Shown here piece by piece: positions 1 to 12,589 of a stretch of 64,000 nucleotides of DNA (positions within the stretch are counted from its first letter, which is position 1; every line of letters begins with the position of its first letter). Below the pieces are notes generated by a model, which ran no database searches, was not told the DNA's origin, and saw only the letters and a list, made by a program, of their open reading frames with translations. A program made the translations under genes and the position numbers. Source of the DNA: Todiramphus chloris collaris (lineage: Eukaryota > Chordata > Aves > Coraciiformes > Alcedinidae). The stretch is from contig JANVCC010000130.1 in NCBI GenBank assembly GCA_025345505.1, positions 5,047,366 to 5,111,365 on the forward strand, in the 5' to 3' direction.

Positions 1-3000
1 GTAAGCGATGTAGGTCTCAGTAAAGAGGTGAAGACAATCTAGTGAGGTGCCGTGAGATGAGTGTCCAGTGCTCCATACAGGAGAGGCATGCACTCAGGAT
101 GAAGAGCAGGATTTGTTTTTGTGCATGTTTGTTCATAAATTTGAGATGGAAGAGGCTTTTTAGATCACATAACCTGTGACCTAAATAGAGCTGTGACAGG
201 TTTTGCTGTGTTCCTTCATCCCCCTTCCACTCTTGGGCAAGCAGAATGTGTGACTCAGCAGGGTATGGTGACACTAGCACAACTAACAGTGCACAGTCAG
301 GGGACTATGTGGGCTTCCTATCCAGAGCACAAAGAAGAGTTAGGTACCAAAGGCATGCCCCTTCTGCAATAAGGGTGCGTGCTCATCCGGACTAAACCTA
401 CTTCACTCAGTCAACTGCACTTAAGATACCGCAGTGAGAGCTTGCAAACCTCCTGGGACACCTTTGGGCATACCAGCATCTGCACTGCCCTACTGACATT
501 GTCACTGGCACTTGTGTGAGAGGGAATCACAGCAGGGAGAGGGGGGCATGTAGCTATCCTTGCTGTAATCCAAGTGCAGTTGCAGTATCTACCTGATATT
601 TGTGTGCATGTTACCCACCGCCCTGCATGAACACTCTCACAATGCAATCATTTTTTGTGAGGCTTTGCCAATGCCTGCTCTTGGACCTGACTTATTTTAC
701 TTTACTTATTTACTTGTTTTACTTATTGTTTCATCATTAGTTGGGCACAGAAGAAGAAATAGATCCCCATGGTTTTATAGCTCATATGAATGGGGAGAGG
801 TGGGTTTTCCAATCCCATACCCAAGCCAATACATGAAAAACACAAAACCACATGAGAGAGGAAAGATTGCCCCTACTCCATTGAAGTCTGAATTACTCTA
901 TACAAAGTGGAACTCTAACATTCCACACTGGCATGTATCCAGAAAAGACGTTATGATGGCTCCATCTCAAAAGCAGATTAAAGTCTCTACGCAGGAGATG
1001 AGAGGTGCAGAGCCAAGCACTCTTTGGATGGACTTGGATCTGCATGGCTAAGCCCCGGTATCACCAGTCTGCTGATGAAAAAGGAAAGAAATCTGCTCCT
1101 CTAATAACATAAATGGATCTTAGAGTAAGGAGAGCATGACAGCTTTGATTTTACAGCAGCCACAAATTGCACTTTGTAACATGTTATAATAGTTAGTTCA
1201 TTGTTACCTGGTACCTTCAGGTTAAGATTGAATGCTTTCCTAAAAAAGAAACCCTAGAAGCCACAGTGCTGACATGTTTGGAAAGAATAATTCCCTCTTC
1301 TCCAGAATTTTCTGGACTTTCAGCTTTTGCTACACCAGACTTCTGAGCAGGTGATCGCATTAATGCCTTGTGGCCCTTACAGCTATTAACTATCTTTTGA
1401 AAACTTATTGGTAAAATATTAACCACATAAGCTACTTTGTGTATCAAAAGGAAATTGAATTTGACAAGTCTACTTAAAAATAAATAAAGCTTCCACTTTT
1501 ATACAGTGCCCACATAGACTAGAAACTCCTTCAGATTTTTGTCTAAGTGCATATGAATTATTCAAGAAGATGAGAAAAATCTGATGTTCTCTGATCCTTC
1601 TCTCAGGAAGTTTTAAATATGAAAATACCCTTGCTTTCTGAGAGTCACTTGCTTTTTGTTTTCTTTTTTTGAGACTTTTGAGAATCACAGTTCCTGCAAA
1701 AGCAAATCATTGTAAAGTACAGGCACTCTCCAAAATGAACAACCAATATTAAGAAATGTCTTTGTAGTTTGAAATACCACTATTAGGCAAAAGAGCCTTG
1801 TTCCATATGCCACCGCAAATAGCAATTAGTTCAAGCAGAAAAGATTACGACCAGGTGCAGGTTTTGAAGTGACTTTTGGTGGGAGGAGGGAAAGGTTTCT
1901 CTTTTGTTAATTGTCTGTGGTAATTCATCAGGCATCTGAGGAATTTAGGGATATTCAACCTTTTGTGCTTAGCCAACAAAATACAACCTCCATGGCATCC
2001 GTGAACTGGATGGGGATACAGGGCTTATTGGTGGTTGTCAGTCCGCTGATGTGTAAGATGACATGAGGAAGAAGTATATGTTATATTTGTCTTCCACAGC
2101 ACATCTATTTTGCAGGGGTTTTGTTGGAGGGTTCATTAACAAGAAAGGCAGAATGAGCCCCTCCAGTGTGGGAACTCATGGGCAAGTTCAGCTCAAGGTC
2201 CCAAGGCAGGCAACAGGCAGATGATGTGGCTGCAGCAGTCCCCTTAAGCCTTGCAAAGCCATAGGTGACTTTCCAAAAATGACAAAGAAAGGGGGCTAAC
2301 ACAACAAAGTATGCCCCTGAGAAGAAAGATACTCTCAAAACTTCAAAAACCTTCTTAAATGATTGGATTAACTTCTTCAAATCCTTTGAGTCCTGAGTAG
2401 ATAGGAGTTCAAAGGACTAATATAATTTTATTATTACATTTAATCAAATGTTTAAGTTAAGAAATAGGAACTGAGCTAAGGGCAACCTTCCCTTATCAGC
2501 TTCCAATGTCTGAAAGCAGGAATGAATTAATTAAGTAAATGTAACAAGCTTAGGGGTATAACATACAGCAGCAGCTGAGTCAGCTTGACCATCAGCCATT
2601 TATTGGGGTGAGATGTGCAGCTCAAGTACTACCAGATGATTCAATTCACATATCTTGGCAGTAACAGATAAACCAAAAGGGATGCCCAGAGGGAAACAGT
2701 GTCATAAATTGGCAAGGCAGAAAGTCATTCACCACCTTAAACAAAATGTTTTCATCAAGGAAGATGCACATTTAATCCATACAGCAGAGCAGGCTGCCCT
2801 ACCAAGTGAAAGCAGACTCTGCAGGTTAGCTTCTCGTTAAAGGAGAAATAAGCTTTGCCAGGTCCAGGCGTATTTTATGCAACTGACTTACATGAGGCCA
2901 TGTATTCCAAGACCCCATTTCCAGGAGTTTCAGCCCAATGCCAGTGCCAGATAAGAACTCATTGGTCATAACAAGAGAGTTAAAAGTACAAAGTGTGTAG

Positions 3001-6000
3001 TCTTGCCCTTTTCCATAGTTTCCCACAGGCAAAGACTTCTTCGCAAGTGTGACAGTAATGTGAGATTTCTTCAAAGCTTGCACATTTGCTTGTATTGTGA
3101 ACCAGGAAATTGTAACACATAGTCAGCTTTACCATCATAACGTATCTCCAAATGACATATGACTAAAGACTTCCCTATCTTTATCTTTATAAATTAACTA
3201 TGGATGAGATGTGACTAAATTGCAATAGGTTTCATTTATGCACAGCCAATAAAGTCAGTGCAGTTTAACAAAGGAATTTCCATTCTAACAGCAGAGGTTT
3301 CAGCACAAGCATTTTTCCTTAGATGACAGTACAGATCTTCAGAGGTGGACAGCTAAGTACAGGAAGGAAGAAATTATCTAAAAAATCAGAGTACATTATT
3401 GCATATTTTCAACTCAGCGGGAACTTAAGTGTTGCTGAAAGAAAGGTAAAGTGCAATATAATTTGAATGAATCATTCCAGGGACTAGGGATTTCTTCTGT
3501 TCGCTACAAAATTAAAGCCGCAGAATATCTAGGGGGAAAAGGAAAGACACTGATAAATCTGAGCCCTGTTCTATTGCCTCTTTCAATTACCCAACTTTGG
3601 GGAAAATGTGGAAATGTCATGAAAAACCATCACCTCAAATCAAATACAAATACCAACTTCATATCCATGAAGAGGAGGTACTGGCAGTATGCTGACTGGA
3701 TGAAGTCGTGTTATCCTGGTCCAGCACAAGGCCAAGAGCTAGAAATTCAGGAAATACACAAGAAGAAATTCCTTCTGCTTCAAGCCCACACCTTAAACAC
3801 AAAGCCCAAATAACTTCTGTGTTTCCAGCTTTTACAGTTTTCCCTGTCTCTTTTTTTGCATACATTTGTATGTGTGCATGTCATACAGATGTTAGTTGTC
3901 CCTGTGATTTCATCCCTTCTCCTATATAGTTTCTGCAGAAAAAAAGACCCAAGGCCGTTGACTGTGCAGTTCTCAGACTTTGCCATGGCAACAGATCATG
4001 ATGTCAGAGACATGGGATTAGGAGTTACTGGCATTACTGAACTAAGGGAGAAGCCTGGCTGGAAGAGAGAAAACTCCCATCCAAACAGCTTTGACAATAG
4101 AAAGGAGAATTTCAAAAGCAGCTAGCAAAGAACCCTTGGTAGCAAACTATTGAGAAACAAACAGAAATTCAGTGTCAAAAATCTGTTGATTGAAGACAAT
4201 ACCAAAACAATCAGCATGGGAGTAAATCATTAAAATCAGTGGAATAAAGCCAGTGTTGTGTCAGCAGTAACTGTGACATTAGAATCAAGATCATTATAAC
4301 ATTTTACCCGTGAAAGTAAAATACAGCGGTGGAAGATATAGCATCTTTAAGTAATTTATACAACAAGTATTTATTTCAGCTCCACTAGTAAAAAGCTGAG
4401 TGCAGTTTTACACAGATTATTCCCTTGGACCAAGAGTTCATAGTAGAAAAGACATTGTAGGAACTACATGTGTGAGGTGAGAGCACTTAAAATAATCAGA
4501 TACCTCAGCTTATATGTGTGGGAATACTGTGCAAAACTGCAAGCGATAACAGGGGACTTGACAACCAAAGGCCACTCCCACAGTCATAACTGTGGAAAAG
4601 GAACAGATGTCAACAACTGAGCCGACAGCCCAGCCTTTGGGGGCTGAGACAGGACCCTCCCCAGCCCTGCAGCACAGCTTATCACAGCACAGGGAACAAG
4701 AACTGCTGCTCTCAGACAGCTGCCAGACCTCCTTTTTGGGGTGGGTGTGCAGCTGGCCAGGGGAAATGGGAAAAAATCAAAATCAAAATGGGGAAGCAAA
4801 CACAGGGAAGGAAAGGGTGTGGAAGCCCAGGGCAAAAGTTGAAACTGGTTCATGTTTTATATGGGGGTGGTTTGTAATGAAATGAGCTTGTTTCTTCTCT
4901 AATCTTGAAAAGAAGGAACTGGGAGCAAAATGTCTTGTTCCTCCTCTGCAGCCTGAGTGGCCTTGCTCCTTCTTGGAGTTGCTATTGCAATAGCTAACCT
5001 ACCCACGTGGCTACCTGCTACATCAGGATGCCTTTAAATCAGAAGAGCTCCATCTGCTTCATAGACAGGAAGCCTTGATGACTCATGTGTTGGAGAAGAC
5101 AACATGTGATGAGCTGAAGGACCTCAAGCAATATATTTTGATGGAAAACTAAATAAACTGAAGGATTGATACACACACACCCATCATGATTTCAAAGGTA
5201 ACTAAAAAAACAACACAAGAGTCAGCACTTCTTCTGCACTGTGCTGTGATTTTAAGGCATGTCTATACTCAGCAGAGGAGTATTGAGGCAAAGAGCCCTG
5301 AACTACTTATTTCCAGACCTGAACACTGTATAATTACTAACCAGCCTTGCTTTTAAAAGGGTGCAGCCCCACATAAAGCCACCTATTACAGCTGGAGCAT
5401 GAACCGGTGCCTTTGTGTGTCCCCATGTTGTGCTTAGGAGATATATCAGCCTGTTCTGTTCAGAGGTTGCCCAGGGCTCTGCGCCCTGCTTTGTGGTGTG
5501 GACCTACCTGATGTTGTGAAACAACTCTTTAAAAATATGTGGATTTGGAATTAAAACTCTATTTCGCTTAACTAAATTCCAAGCAGACCAGCCCATATTA
5601 TTTTTGCTATGGATGTCGTGGTGACTTGTAAATGATTTGAATTACTGGTAGGACTTTTGTGCCTGTTTTGCAACCCAGAAAACCTGGGCTGTAAAAAAGA
5701 AGCTGTGAGTCTAGTGGACAACATTTTCCTCAGCATTTGTGTTGCTCCTTTCAATGCCAGTGAACTGTGAAGAAGCCACAGCCCAGATTAGCAGTGAGCC
5801 CTCTGCATTGTTTTCTGCATTGTCTCCTGTGGTATTTTAAGCATCTGCTGTATAGTAGACAATCACCCATGTTGCTGGCATGCACCTATCTGTTGCTGCT
5901 GAGTCTTCCCATTTTACTGCTAGTACTTCATATTTCCCTTAAAGCATGAAGGAATGGCAGGCATAGAAAATTATTGTAATGTCATTCCCCCCTCTTCAAC

Positions 6001-6797
6001 AGCCTGGCTCCTTCTCAAGTTTTGCTGAGTTTTTTACTTCTGCCATTCCCAGCACATCACTTCACAGAAATGCAGTTGATGCAAAGAGGTGGCTGCACAT
6101 TTCAATTAAAGCAAAAGTCTGGGGAGTCAGTGCAAGGTGCTTGATGAAGATTAACCCACCAGCTCGGTGGGGTGGAGACTCTGGAAAGGGATGCTGGGTT
6201 TATCTTCAAGGGTGTTGTTCCCTGAAATAGTAGGATGCCTCTTGTACCTTCTGCCTGTAGTAAAAATATTGCCATGTGGCACCAGTTACTTCTAAATTGT
6301 TCTTGAAATTGCGGTTGTAGAAAAGGCACCTACTCATATTCATGTAGCTTTTCAAGTGGTTTTGACCTAGCCACTAACGTTTTTACTTGAGTTTCCTGAA
6401 TAACTTAATCTTGCTTTGTAATAAATATGCCCTCACTTACAAGTTACTGGAGAAATGCTGTGCACCTGCAACAGGCTACAGAAAAGTGTGCAGGACAATC
6501 ACATCGTGTCTTCTCAGCTTTAATAAGTGAATTGCAGAGGTTCCGGCACTATAAAGAATTTACAAGGAAATAAAATATAAATAGCTATTACATCCCTATA
6601 GCCGAGAGTGGATAGAAAAGAATTTTAGTGGCACTGGAATACACAGCTGTCAGAGGAAAAAAAAGGTCCATTTTATTAGAAGAGATTTTGCTTTGAATAA
6701 CTGCCTCCTCTAACACCTTGCCATACTGAGAGCAAAACAAGACATCAAGAAAAAGCAATTTTTAACTTTAACTAAAATACTTTCTTGTTGTGTTTTG
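1..6797. other. Non-coding unique DNA, no gene seen
   Basis: No open frame here resembles a known protein. The longest, about 149 codons at 602-1051 on the + strand, has no recognisable domain, lacks supporting splice or promoter context and has a low-complexity hydrophobic middle, so I treat it as chance. A short CA run lies at about 5171-5181. A stretch near 5250-5300 faintly resembles an old transposon end but not well enough to call. The block fits intron or intergenic sequence. Confidence 0.6.
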
Positions 6798-6847
6798 CAT
6801 CACGTTTTAATTGTACCTAATTCATCACATTTTAATTGTACCTAAGT
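6798..6847. repeat. 25-bp tandem duplication (2 copies)
   Basis: Two adjacent 25-bp units, 6798-6822 and 6823-6847, share the core TTTTAATTGTACCTAA and differ at one internal site plus the last bases. This is a simple local duplication, probably from replication slippage. No function is implied. Confidence 0.9.
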
Positions 6848-7070
6848 ATAATTATTCCGCTTAAGAAATCATATGAAAAATGACAGGCAATCTACAATCA
6901 CTCCTATATCAAGTGCAGACTCACGTCCACATGTTCACACTTGTGCTCTCCCATGCTTTTTCCTCCTTTAAATATGTTCTTTTTCTAGTAAGAAGCAGAT
7001 TACCTGACATGTATGTCAATTAGTCATCCTTTTCCCACTGCAAATCTTACCATCTGTTCAAGATTTCTTA

Positions 7071-7120
7071 GTATTCAATGGGAGTTTTCAACTGACTTCT
7101 TTATTCACTGGGTCAGACCA
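7071..7120. repeat. Possible fragment of an old amniote interspersed repeat
   Basis: The segment contains TTCAATGGGAGTTTT followed by ACTGACTTC and GGGTCAGACC. This order matches, from memory, a repeat common in turtle, crocodile and bird DNA in which a CAATGGGAG motif faces its inverted counterpart. It is short and diverged, so the call is tentative. Related pieces are at 7520-7592 and 43745-43911. Confidence 0.4.
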
Positions 7121-7519
7121 TCAAATGTTCAAAAATTCGTATGATTATATGAAAGTTTAAATTCATGTGGAGCTTTATAGAAGAAAGAGAGTCTGATCCA
7201 GCTGAATCTAAGCATTAGAACCAACTAAATGATATATTTAAAGATGGAGACCTAAATTCTCAGTAATTCTAGATGTACTGATTCAATGTCTTCAGTTCTC
7301 ACTTACATAGCCATTTAACAAAAAAAGTATTTCTTGCAGCATGCTTACTGTCTGTAAAGCACCAGGTTCTACTACACAAAGGTGAGTATTCACCAGGCAC
7401 TCCTCACAGGAAAGCTGATGCCATGTGCAGCTGCTTGTTTTGCTTCTGGTCACCCAGTTTCCAGAAGATCATTCAGGTGTTTTGAGTCCCAGATTCATTC
7501 TTATAACGCTCCTAGGATG

Positions 7520-7592
7520 TGGTGAAATGCGATTGACTTCAAGGAAATCAAAGCAGACAGAGAGAAGGTCTGATCCTCAAAAGTACTGATAG
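7520..7592. repeat. Possible fragment of an old amniote interspersed repeat
   Basis: ATTGACTTCAAGG is followed, after about 30 bases, by GGTCTGATCCTCAAAAGTACT. The same two motifs occur in the repeat type also proposed at 7071-7120 and 43745-43911. The match is from memory of the family and weak because the fragment is short. It may belong to the same ancient insertion as 7071-7120, now split by about 400 bases. Confidence 0.35.
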
Positions 7593-8233
7593 CTAACTGC
7601 AATAATTTCATTAATAGATGAGTGTGCTCAGTCCCTTTAGGGATGCCAACCATTGTGTAACTTGCTCAATTCTGCTAAGAAAACCCCAAACACTAACTGT
7701 TTCTGTTTATCGGTCTGATTTCTATAATACTCTACTGTAACAAAAAAAGAGATATTCAGTGTTGCTGGTGGTCTTCTTGGACTCGATAATCCAACATGTA
7801 ACAAAACTTAAAAATAAAAGATGAACCTCACCAAATGTTTTGAATAGATTAAGTAAAATATTTGGGAATACTTCCTCTTGGGTAAGATTCTGAAAATGCA
7901 CCAAAACCACCAGAAATTACTGATGCTAATAACCCTGCCACTGTTCCATCTGATTAAAAATAGAGGTCTGTGACAGGCTAATAAAAATATTCAGTTGGAA
8001 GTTTGTAACTGTTAGTCATAGTTTGATCTCTTAAATCAATGTTCAGTGCAAGAAAAGAATAATGCAAAAACAAATCCAAAAATAAAGTTTTGGAGAGCTA
8101 CGAGGATATATTACAGACAGCTTCAGTAGGCATGTATTTCTTGTCTAGTAAAATCATTTTACTAAATATCTAACCCAGTAATTGCATTTTTTCAGGCATA
8201 TAAAGATCATAATTCATAACACTTAATCTACTT

Positions 8234-8377
8234 TTGAACTATGCATCCTTTAGAAAAGGACAGAAAAAATACAGAGGACTCATTGTGATGGCCTTGTGAT
8301 GGCTAATGGTTGAAGTACAGTAAGTCCTCTAGAAAAGGATGCACAGTTCAACAGAACTATTAGCCATCACAAGGCCA
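8234..8377. repeat. Two interlocked inverted repeats
   Basis: Arm A (8234-8261) is complementary to 8324-8351 at 23 of 28 positions. Arm B (8289-8311) is complementary to 8355-8377 at 22 of 23 positions. The order along the DNA is A, B, A-inverted, B-inverted, so the two stems cross one another instead of nesting. A third perfect 8-bp pairing, AGAGGACT at 8273-8280 with AGTCCTCT at 8323-8330, competes for part of the A-inverted arm. The matches are far too long for chance in 144 bases. I do not recognise a transposon family. A template-switch rearrangement or a decayed fold-back transposon are both possible. Confidence 0.9.
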
Positions 8378-8740
8378 AACTAGTTTATCTGCAATGAGAC
8401 CCATCAGGTTCTTGGCATCAAGGATCTCACCCTGCAGATCTACTGGTCCTGGGCCACACTGTCTCCTAATACAGACACAGTCAACCTCTCCTTCTGTTCC
8501 AAATATATTTGGACTTCTTGCCGTGGTGTTTAAGAAGTCCCTGTTGATTGTATGCTCAATAAGAATGCCGGGGCAGACTCTTCTATTCAATATCCCACCA
8601 TGATCCCTCTGGTCCTGAAGAATGGAAAGCTCATGCTCCTAACTGCCCAGGGAAGAGAGTGAGGACAGTAGCCCCAGGGTGGGTGGTAGGTGGAAGGATG
8701 TGCAGCTGTTACTTGAGGGGTGCAGGACACCAACCAGCAG
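8378..8740. other. Non-coding DNA between repeats
   Basis: Overlapping open frames of about 70 codons exist on both strands at 8360-8603, which is the pattern of chance openness and not of a gene. No domain was recognised. The stretch may be part of the same unidentified interspersed repeat that becomes recognisable at 8741, since its neighbours on both sides are repetitive. Confidence 0.4.
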
Positions 8741-8838
8741 AACAACTGCAGCATTTTTGTTTGCTAGGCACAGGCCAAAGCTTTGCTTTCCCCAATTCAG
8801 GATCACGTTCCTTTGGGCTTTGTTCCTCACTTCTTTTG
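8741..8838 (+). repeat. Unidentified interspersed repeat, copy 1
   Basis: This segment aligns with 12494-12589 in the same orientation. Shared words include CTAGG, CCAAAG, CCATTCAGGA-like sequence, TTCCTTTGGG and CACTTCTTT, with small gaps. By eye, identity is roughly three quarters to four fifths. The shared part is about 95 bases and both flanks stop matching, so each is probably a fragment of a longer element. I cannot assign it to a named family. Confidence 0.7.
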
Positions 8839-10570
8839 CCAATTGCAACAACCTATTTTCTAGGGGTTATTTTTTCATCCCATTGTACTGCACAGATCTC
8901 ACAATCTGCTGAGGTTTGACCTCCTCAGGACACAGTTGAAAGTTAACTACCTCCTCCTTAGCTTTATTTTTGTCTACAGTTTTTTAGGGAGAAAATGCTC
9001 TTCGTCCTCCTAAATCTATGAGACATCTTTAAAAACCTGGGGTTAGAAATTCCAGAATGAAATCTTCTGCAACAATCAAAAGGGAAGGGTGGAGATATAA
9101 ATATCATAAAGTACAAATTCATCACCAAATCTGGAGTGCATCCACAAATTTAAAAGCCGATGGGACACTCAAGAGTAGAGATAAACACAGATGGACAACA
9201 GCATTGCCAGAGAGAAGGATTTAGACAGGACCCACGAGTGACGTTAGGGAATGGCCAGATCAAGACATTGCATATTACTCCCACAAATGTCCTTGCTTCC
9301 CACCTCTTCCAGTAAGACGAGGCAAGAAATTTCTTACCTCCCACTAGGATTCTTGCAGCAGAGACCTTTTAAGGGTGCAATCAGTATGTCCTGCCTGGGT
9401 CTGTGCTTTGGGCACATCCCTCTTTAGAAAACTGACCATTCCATGACCTTCCTGTGCTCTTCCCACTTGCTGTGTTGTCACTCAGCTATGGGCAATGGCA
9501 AAACTTCCCCTCTGAACTGTGTCCTAAATTCCCGTGACTACCCTGGTCTGCTATGTGTCCTTTTCTAAAAAAAGCAGCTCCTTGGACCACATGTGCATGA
9601 GCTTGTTTTTTGAAAGAAATTGTTTTGCTGCATGCAAGCAGATGGCACACAAAAATTCAGTTCTTCCTCTAACAGAAATGTTGCTGATGGTGACTTTACC
9701 TAGATAGCACCAGTCAGGAATCAAAAAAAAAAAAGTGGTGGGAAGCAGAATATTGCTCCCTGTTCTTCCCTGCTTCTCCCTGGGGTCTTTGAACTCTCCA
9801 GGTGCTTCAAAACTTGAAAGGAAAGCTCTAATTTCTGAGATAGTCCATTCCCTCCACATTTCTCTTGTTCCTTCTCAGTATCTGTCTAGTCAGACAACTA
9901 CTACTAGCATACCTACCACAAGTGTTCACTGCCCTATTAGTAGGGAGTGATGCTTCCCGTGGTCAATACACCAGCAATGTGCTAACTGACGTTCTACAAA
10001 GTTTAAAGCTTTGAGTTGGTTTAAGCAACTCTGGCTCCCATTTCTGTATGCAGCAGGCACTTGCAATGAATGTAGTAACCTATACAGCACCCTGTATGTG
10101 TCACAGAAAAATTTTCAGCAGAAGGTTTTTGACGTTACAACTCACTTCCCCATAGACACAAGGAAAGATGTCTCAGAAGATAAAAGAACTTATGCAAGTT
10201 TGAAAATGAAACCTCTAAGTTGATTTCTAAAATTCTGCCTGACTTATCTAGGAAAAAAAGCCAGTGTTCCACTTCTAAGGGGATCAGACACAAGCAAGCA
10301 GTGAGCTTGACAGAGCAGTCAGCTCATACACCTTGGGCATACACACCTAAGAGGTATAGGTTACTCTGAGCTAAGTCAGGTTTGTTGCTGGAGTCCCCAG
10401 CATTAGCTATTATTTTTTTCTTTAGACTTTTGTGCTTTCCGGAATTTTTAAAATGTACCGTAGTTGCAGATGCAATTGAGTGCTGCAGCTGCTGGTACCC
10501 ATTCATTTCTGGGCATGGTTGACCCACACTGCCCTGCATGTCTAGATTGTTCTGGTGGCTATACCCTAAA
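8839..10570. other. Non-coding unique DNA, no gene seen
   Basis: No recognisable gene. A 12-base A run lies near 9723-9734. Open frames up to about 102 codons (9551-9859, - strand) show no domain and overlap open frames on the other strand. Nothing resembling an RNA gene was seen. Confidence 0.6.
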
Positions 10571-10635
10571 GGCCCGATTCCCATTTAGATGGGGTCCTGA
10601 TTCCCTTTTGAACTGAGGCTCGATTCCGTTTTATG
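10571..10635. repeat. Degenerate tandem repeat, about 3 x 22-24 bp
   Basis: Three successive units begin at 10571, 10593 and 10617, each with a core close to CGATTCCC (CGATTCCC, TGATTCCC, CGATTCCG) followed by a T-rich tail. The spacing is 22 and then 24 bases. This looks like an old local triplication. Confidence 0.6.
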
Positions 10636-12493
10636 TTTCTGTAAAACAGCAATGGAAAAAGTCCTTAGCAGAAAGAATTGTGCCCTGAATAAACAGAAAA
10701 CACCTATTTGTCAGGTAGTTTATCCAAGATGTTATAGCCATTTATAAAAACTTGTTATTTTTCTACAGTCATCAGGAATGTTGTTAATAGGTCTTCACCG
10801 TGGTGCCAAAAGACACTTTTTGAAGGGATTTAATGCCCAGTTCATTGCAAATATGATCTTTGTTTTTGCCTGTTCCCCAGCCAGCAGCTATGAACAAAAC
10901 AGACTTTGAAGCCTGCAGCATTATTAATTTGAGACTTATTACAATAAGAGAGCGAGAGGAAATAAATCCCTTCTCCTAGCAGTACTAACTCAGTGTAATG
11001 GCCCAAGAATGACAAGCTAAACATTACTCCAAAATTATCAGGCTTCATTTCTCACGACAGATAGCAAGCAGCAGATTGCACTTTATCTTTTTAAGCTGAC
11101 CTGACTGCAAACAAGGAATGCGCAGAATGCCAAGGCCCTCTGTGCCCTCTGTGCAGCCTCCTCCAGCAGAAACAATATGTCATGATGCAATATTTAGCAC
11201 TTTGTTCTTCTAGTCCTGAGGACAAATATATATTCAGAACAAGCTGGTTCCCTGATAACAAAATAAATCTGTAGCCACTTCCCTTTGCAGACCTGTGGAG
11301 CATACGCCTGTGTTGATTCTGGAGGGGAATGCAGGGCTTGGTTAGGGAGAAGCACTTCAGAAAAATATATCATCAACATATCTCCTGAGCTGAGCTTTGA
11401 TCAGCTTCTTTTACTGTCCGGCAAAACAGTTGGTAACCACTAAAACATTTGGAATGACGTCTTGTGGTATGATGAGGATCAACCCTGAGTATAAGACAGT
11501 CAAATGCCTTTACAGTGAGGACACTCCTCTCTCTGTCAAAGATATCTCAGGTAAATGGCAGGCCCCCACTTTATGGGTGCCTCAAGGCTTTGCAAGTGGT
11601 CAAAGTCACCAGGGATAAAAGGGTATTTTAATTTCTGTTGAACAACTTTCACTTATCATCATGCCCACAGTTGCAAGATAATAAATTGTAACATATTTTA
11701 CTATGGTTTTTCTTCCCAAATATTTCCATCCTGATAGAGAAGCTGCCTAAATAAAATGCCTTTATTCTTACCATCTGATACTTCTGTTCCTAGAGAAGGA
11801 AAACAAGCAGCAAACTGCGTTTAACATCGAAATACTAGGGAGGATCCATCCAGAATTTATAGTTAGACCAGTTTTGAAAACTAAAGAATCTAATTGGATT
11901 TTTATGCCAGTTGCTATTCTCTCTAGAAGTTGTAGTGTATTAATCAGGGTAAGTTTAGAACCAGTCCAAATATTCATAAGGCACAAAAATACATATGTAA
12001 GTGAAGTAAATAAAAATTCAGTATTATGTTAAATGGTGATAAATTATCACTTTAGGAAAAAACAAACAAACCAACCCACAACAAAACACTAGAACAAAAC
12101 AAACCCACAGTTTGATTCAGTTACCCTTCGTTTGTGTAACATTCCTTTTAGTAAGACTTTTCATACACCATAAACTTAGGCTAGGCATATTGGAAAGAAT
12201 CAACTGCAAATGAGACTGCAGCAGAACTATCCATCCCAGGGAGCACAGGAGAACCTGTCCTAGGAGCACAGTGTCTTTATTCTGAAGCTGCAGCAATCCC
12301 AGGCTGGTCCCATCAATCCCAGTACATAAGGAAGGTGTTGATGGAGTCATGACTTTTTTGAGTAGGTGATGAGTGCTGCCCAAAGCTCCAGGACCCCAAC
12401 CACCTGGACTGAGGACTTGGGTGCACCGAGGAGGGGTATCAAGCTTCTCTTCAAACCCACAAGCCTAAGCTAAGCAATCAACACAACTTGTGT
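10636..12493. other. Non-coding unique DNA, no gene seen
   Basis: Short open frames only (at most 88 codons), none with a recognisable domain. AAACAAAC-type low-complexity sequence occurs at about 12057-12103. I see no element boundary or RNA gene. Confidence 0.6.
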
Positions 12494-12589
12494 CAACTAC
12501 CTCAGTTTTTTTTCACTAGGCAAGGACCAAAGTTTTACTCTTCCCCATTCAGGACCATTTCCTTTGGGTTGTGGTCTCCACTTCTTTAT
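12494..12589 (+). repeat. Unidentified interspersed repeat, copy 2
   Basis: Second copy of the repeat described at 8741-8838, in the same orientation and about 3.75 kb downstream. The match starts at CAACTACCTCAG-like sequence and ends near CACTTCTTT. Sequence beyond both ends is unrelated to the flanks of copy 1, which argues for two insertions over one tandem duplication of the region. Confidence 0.7.

Noticed and set aside
602-1051. 149-codon open frame on the + strand
   Set aside because: Its one hydrophobic run is no more than a T-rich stretch gives. No family resemblance.
5250-5300. Possible end of an old DNA transposon or SINE
   Set aside because: The likeness to remembered reptile repeats rests on one short phrase and cannot be supported.
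8360-8603. Facing open frames of about 70 codons next to the inverted repeats
   Set aside because: I considered a transposase or retroelement remnant, but neither translation shows a known motif.
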